Shown here in pieces: positions 55,435 through 56,720 of a stretch of 56,720 bases of DNA; within the stretch, counting starts at the first letter, position 1; every line of letters begins with the position of its first letter. This DNA comes from a virus, in IMG/VR virus record IMGVR_UViG_3300045911_000181, positions 1 through 56,720 of that record; one strand, given 5' to 3'. The notes beneath the pieces were generated by a model. That model worked only from the letters and a program-made list of their open reading frames with translations, had not been told where the DNA came from and ran no database searches. A program made the translations under genes and the position numbers.

Positions 55435-55716
55435 ATGGCAGAATCGATCAGCATTTCCGTGGAGTTTGCTTCGTACAGCCGCACCAAGGACAACGAATAT
55501 CTTGGCGAAGAAAAGTTCACGGGTACTCGTTTGACCCAACTGGCACACAGCATCGCGGCGCACATGCTCCCCCTCGAACGATTTCATTCCGGGGTCGAAT
55601 TTGAGATCGTGTCCTACCATCGGCAAGACGTGTCTTTTGACTCCCGGTGCAAGCGGCAATTGGAAGGCATGACTGAAATTTTCCGGGTCCTTGTAGATCA
55701 AGTACTTAAGCGATAA
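55435..55716 (+). CDS. Hypothetical late protein
   Basis: Ninety-three residues (MAESISISVEFASYSRTKDN). A beta strand, a helix (TRLTQLAHSIAAHML), another strand pair (VEFEIVSYHRQDVSFD) and a closing helix. No ribosome site is visible, in agreement with leaderless expression from the late promoter. No family recognised. Confidence 0.6.
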   Translation: MAESISISVEFASYSRTKDNEYLGEEKFTGTRLTQLAHSIAAHMLPLERFHSGVEFEIVSYHRQDVSFDSRCKRQLEGMTEIFRVLVDQVLKR

Positions 55717-55726
55717 CAGCACTTGT

Positions 55727-55939
55727 ATGTCAAAAAAATGCGGACGCCTAAACAGTGTCAGCATGAGTGACTTTCGGAAACTTAGCATCATTTGCCAATA
55801 CTGCGAATCGACGTTTGTTCTTCGATTTGATGAAGCCTTTGACGGGCCGCAATTTTGCCCTTTTTGCGGAGAGCCATTGGACCTAGAAGATGATGACGAT
55901 GAAGACCTAGAACCAGCGGATGAGGACGATGACGACTAA
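55727..55939 (+). CDS. Zinc-ribbon protein with acidic tail
   Basis: Seventy residues. ICQYCESTFVLRF and QFCPFCGEPLDLE form a CxxC...CxxC zinc ribbon, followed by an Asp/Glu tail (EDDDDEDLEPADEDDDD). Such small acidic zinc proteins may bind RNA polymerase or nucleic-acid proteins; a link to late transcription is speculation. A second in-frame ATG (MSDFRKLS, 55763) may be the real start. Confidence 0.6.
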   Translation: MSKKCGRLNSVSMSDFRKLSIICQYCESTFVLRFDEAFDGPQFCPFCGEPLDLEDDDDEDLEPADEDDDD

Positions 55940-56510
55940 ACCGCGTTACGTGGTCGGCATCGACTATTCGATGACTTGTCCGGCGGGTGTTTGCATCGAT
56001 ATGAGCGCGCCAGCCGATTTCGCGTCTACGAAGTTCATCTATGTGATGGACTCGAAGAAAAAGTCCCCGTTGAAAAATATCGAAGCGGTTCCGTACCCGG
56101 AGACGGATTCACAGGAAGCCCGGTTCGATTTCCTTGCACAAACTTTTGTTGGTTGGATTGACATGGAAACCGGCGGCGATGTTGAAGTGTGGTTGGAAGA
56201 CTACGCCTTCAATGCGCGCGGAAAGGTGTTCCACATTGGTGAGAATACCGGTCTGTTGAAGCACTATCTGTGGACGAAGGGCATGAAATTTCATGTCATC
56301 GCGCCCACGGTTGCGAAGAAGCACGGAACCGGCAAAGGGACAGCCGACAAGCCCGCGATGTATGAGTCGTTTTCCAAGAGCATAAACATGGATTTGAAGA
56401 GCGTGTATGGGTCGAAAATGAAAGGTACGGGTAGTCCTTTCGCTGACCTTGCGGACGCCTACTTCATCGCACAGTATGGTGCGACCCAAGTTTTATGCCC
56501 AAAACCTTAA
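55929..56510 (+). CDS. RuvC-like/RNase H-fold nuclease (putative Holliday junction resolvase)
   Basis: About 193 residues. YVVGIDYSMTCPAG gives the first catalytic Asp on strand 1; EVWLEDYAFNARGKVFHIGE the second acid; KFHVIAPTVAKKHGTGKGTA a conserved basic loop; SPFADLADAYFIAQYG the C-terminal acids. This is the RuvC-type layout seen in phage resolvases, which could replace T4 gp49 endonuclease VII. An ATG three codons upstream (55920) is possible. Overlaps both neighbours. Confidence 0.72.
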   Translation: MTTKPRYVVGIDYSMTCPAGVCIDMSAPADFASTKFIYVMDSKKKSPLKNIEAVPYPETDSQEARFDFLAQTFVGWIDMETGGDVEVWLEDYAFNARGKVFHIGENTGLLKHYLWTKGMKFHVIAPTVAKKHGTGKGTADKPAMYESFSKSINMDLKSVYGSKMKGTGSPFADLADAYFIAQYGATQVLCPKP

Positions 56511-56720
56511 TCGTTGCCGACATTCACGAAGACGCCATCTATCTTCAACAAGCCGAAGAGCGCGCCGCGCAAGCGGATGCGGTTGTGTGCCTTGGTGACT
56601 ATTGGGATTCTTGGAATGGAGTGACCGAAGTCACTCATACGATCACCGAATGGGTCAAAAAGAAGTTGTACGACCCGAAGTGGACGTTGTTGTGGGGCAA
56701 CCATGATCTGCACTATGCGT
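56495..56720 (+). CDS. Metallophosphoesterase, N-terminal part
   Basis: Starts MPKTLIVADIHEDAIYLQQA, overlapping the previous stop by 16 bases, and runs off the window. Visible calcineurin-type motifs: ADIHED, VVCLGDYWDSW and LLWGNHDLH. The 75 residues seen are consistent with a small phosphoesterase; the substrate is unknown. It is too different from gp47 to be a copy of it. Confidence 0.85.
   Translation, partial: MPKTLIVADIHEDAIYLQQAEERAAQADAVVCLGDYWDSWNGVTEVTHTITEWVKKKLYDPKWTLLWGNHDLHYA

Noticed and set aside
1-56720. CRISPR array, insertion sequence, integrase or attachment site
   Set aside because: No regularly spaced repeats, transposase, recombinase or flanking direct repeats were seen; repeats present are coding or terminators.

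Overview
The window is part of the genome of a T4-like tailed phage (contractile-tail, myovirus type). It carries almost the whole T4 replication/recombination/late-transcription core: DNA polymerase (43), sliding clamp (45), clamp loader (44 and 62), helicase (41), primase (61), UvsX, UvsY, UvsW, the Mre11/Rad50-like pair 47/46 and the late sigma factor 55. Hsp20, a CobS-like ATPase, a 2OG-Fe(II) hydroxylase and MazG-type proteins recall the environmental T4-like (cyanophage-style) lineages more than coliphage T4. The DNA is moderately GC-rich, genes are packed with ATGA/TGATG overlaps, and no tRNA, integrase, rRNA or CRISPR was seen. The host is not identifiable from the sequence.

Layout. 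1-3.3 kb: RlaP-like nucleotidyltransferase, dUTPase, small early genes, Hsp20. 3.3-11.1 kb: mostly leftward accessory genes: DUF2786 protein, Ro60/TROVE protein, macro domain, lipoprotein, a von Willebrand A protein, a putative I78 protease inhibitor. 11.1-11.6 kb: a hairpin-rich stretch without a convincing gene. 11.6-18.6 kb: tail-tube-like proteins, UvsY, UvsW, gp55, gp47. 18.6-26.6 kb: gp46, a metallopeptidase/vWA plus MoxR-ATPase pair, gp45, gp44, gp62. 26.6-33.9 kb: accessory genes including an OB-fold/zinc protein, NMNAT-Nudix, a rearranged NAMPT gene and a Nudix hydrolase. 34-41.4 kb: gp43, UvsX, two nucleotide pyrophosphohydrolase-like proteins, gp41, a hydroxylase. 41.4-49.2 kb: an Acb1-like 2H phosphoesterase, virion-type genes including a repeat adhesin, a nucleotide-sugar dehydrogenase. 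49.2-56.7 kb: gp61, ThyX, B12-dependent ribonucleotide reductase, a RuvC-like resolvase and a partial phosphoesterase.

Regulation can be read from the DNA. One promoter family has a -35 with conserved flank (TTGACATATAGGTC) and sigma70-like -10 boxes; a second is the T4 late type (TAAATA), fitting gp55 and gp45. In both families the -10 box often lies only 5-8 bases before the start codon, which predicts leaderless mRNAs. Three identical UUCG-loop terminators and several other hairpin terminators separate the units.

Points of most interest: the leaderless promoter architecture; an inverted segment plus deletion inside the NAMPT gene; capsid-targeting-like N-termini on four proteins; a Ro60 plus RlaP RNA-repair set; the hairpin-rich region; two candidate small RNAs; SSB-like C-terminal tips on two adjacent proteins; and several genes broken by one-base frameshifts, which may be sequencing errors.
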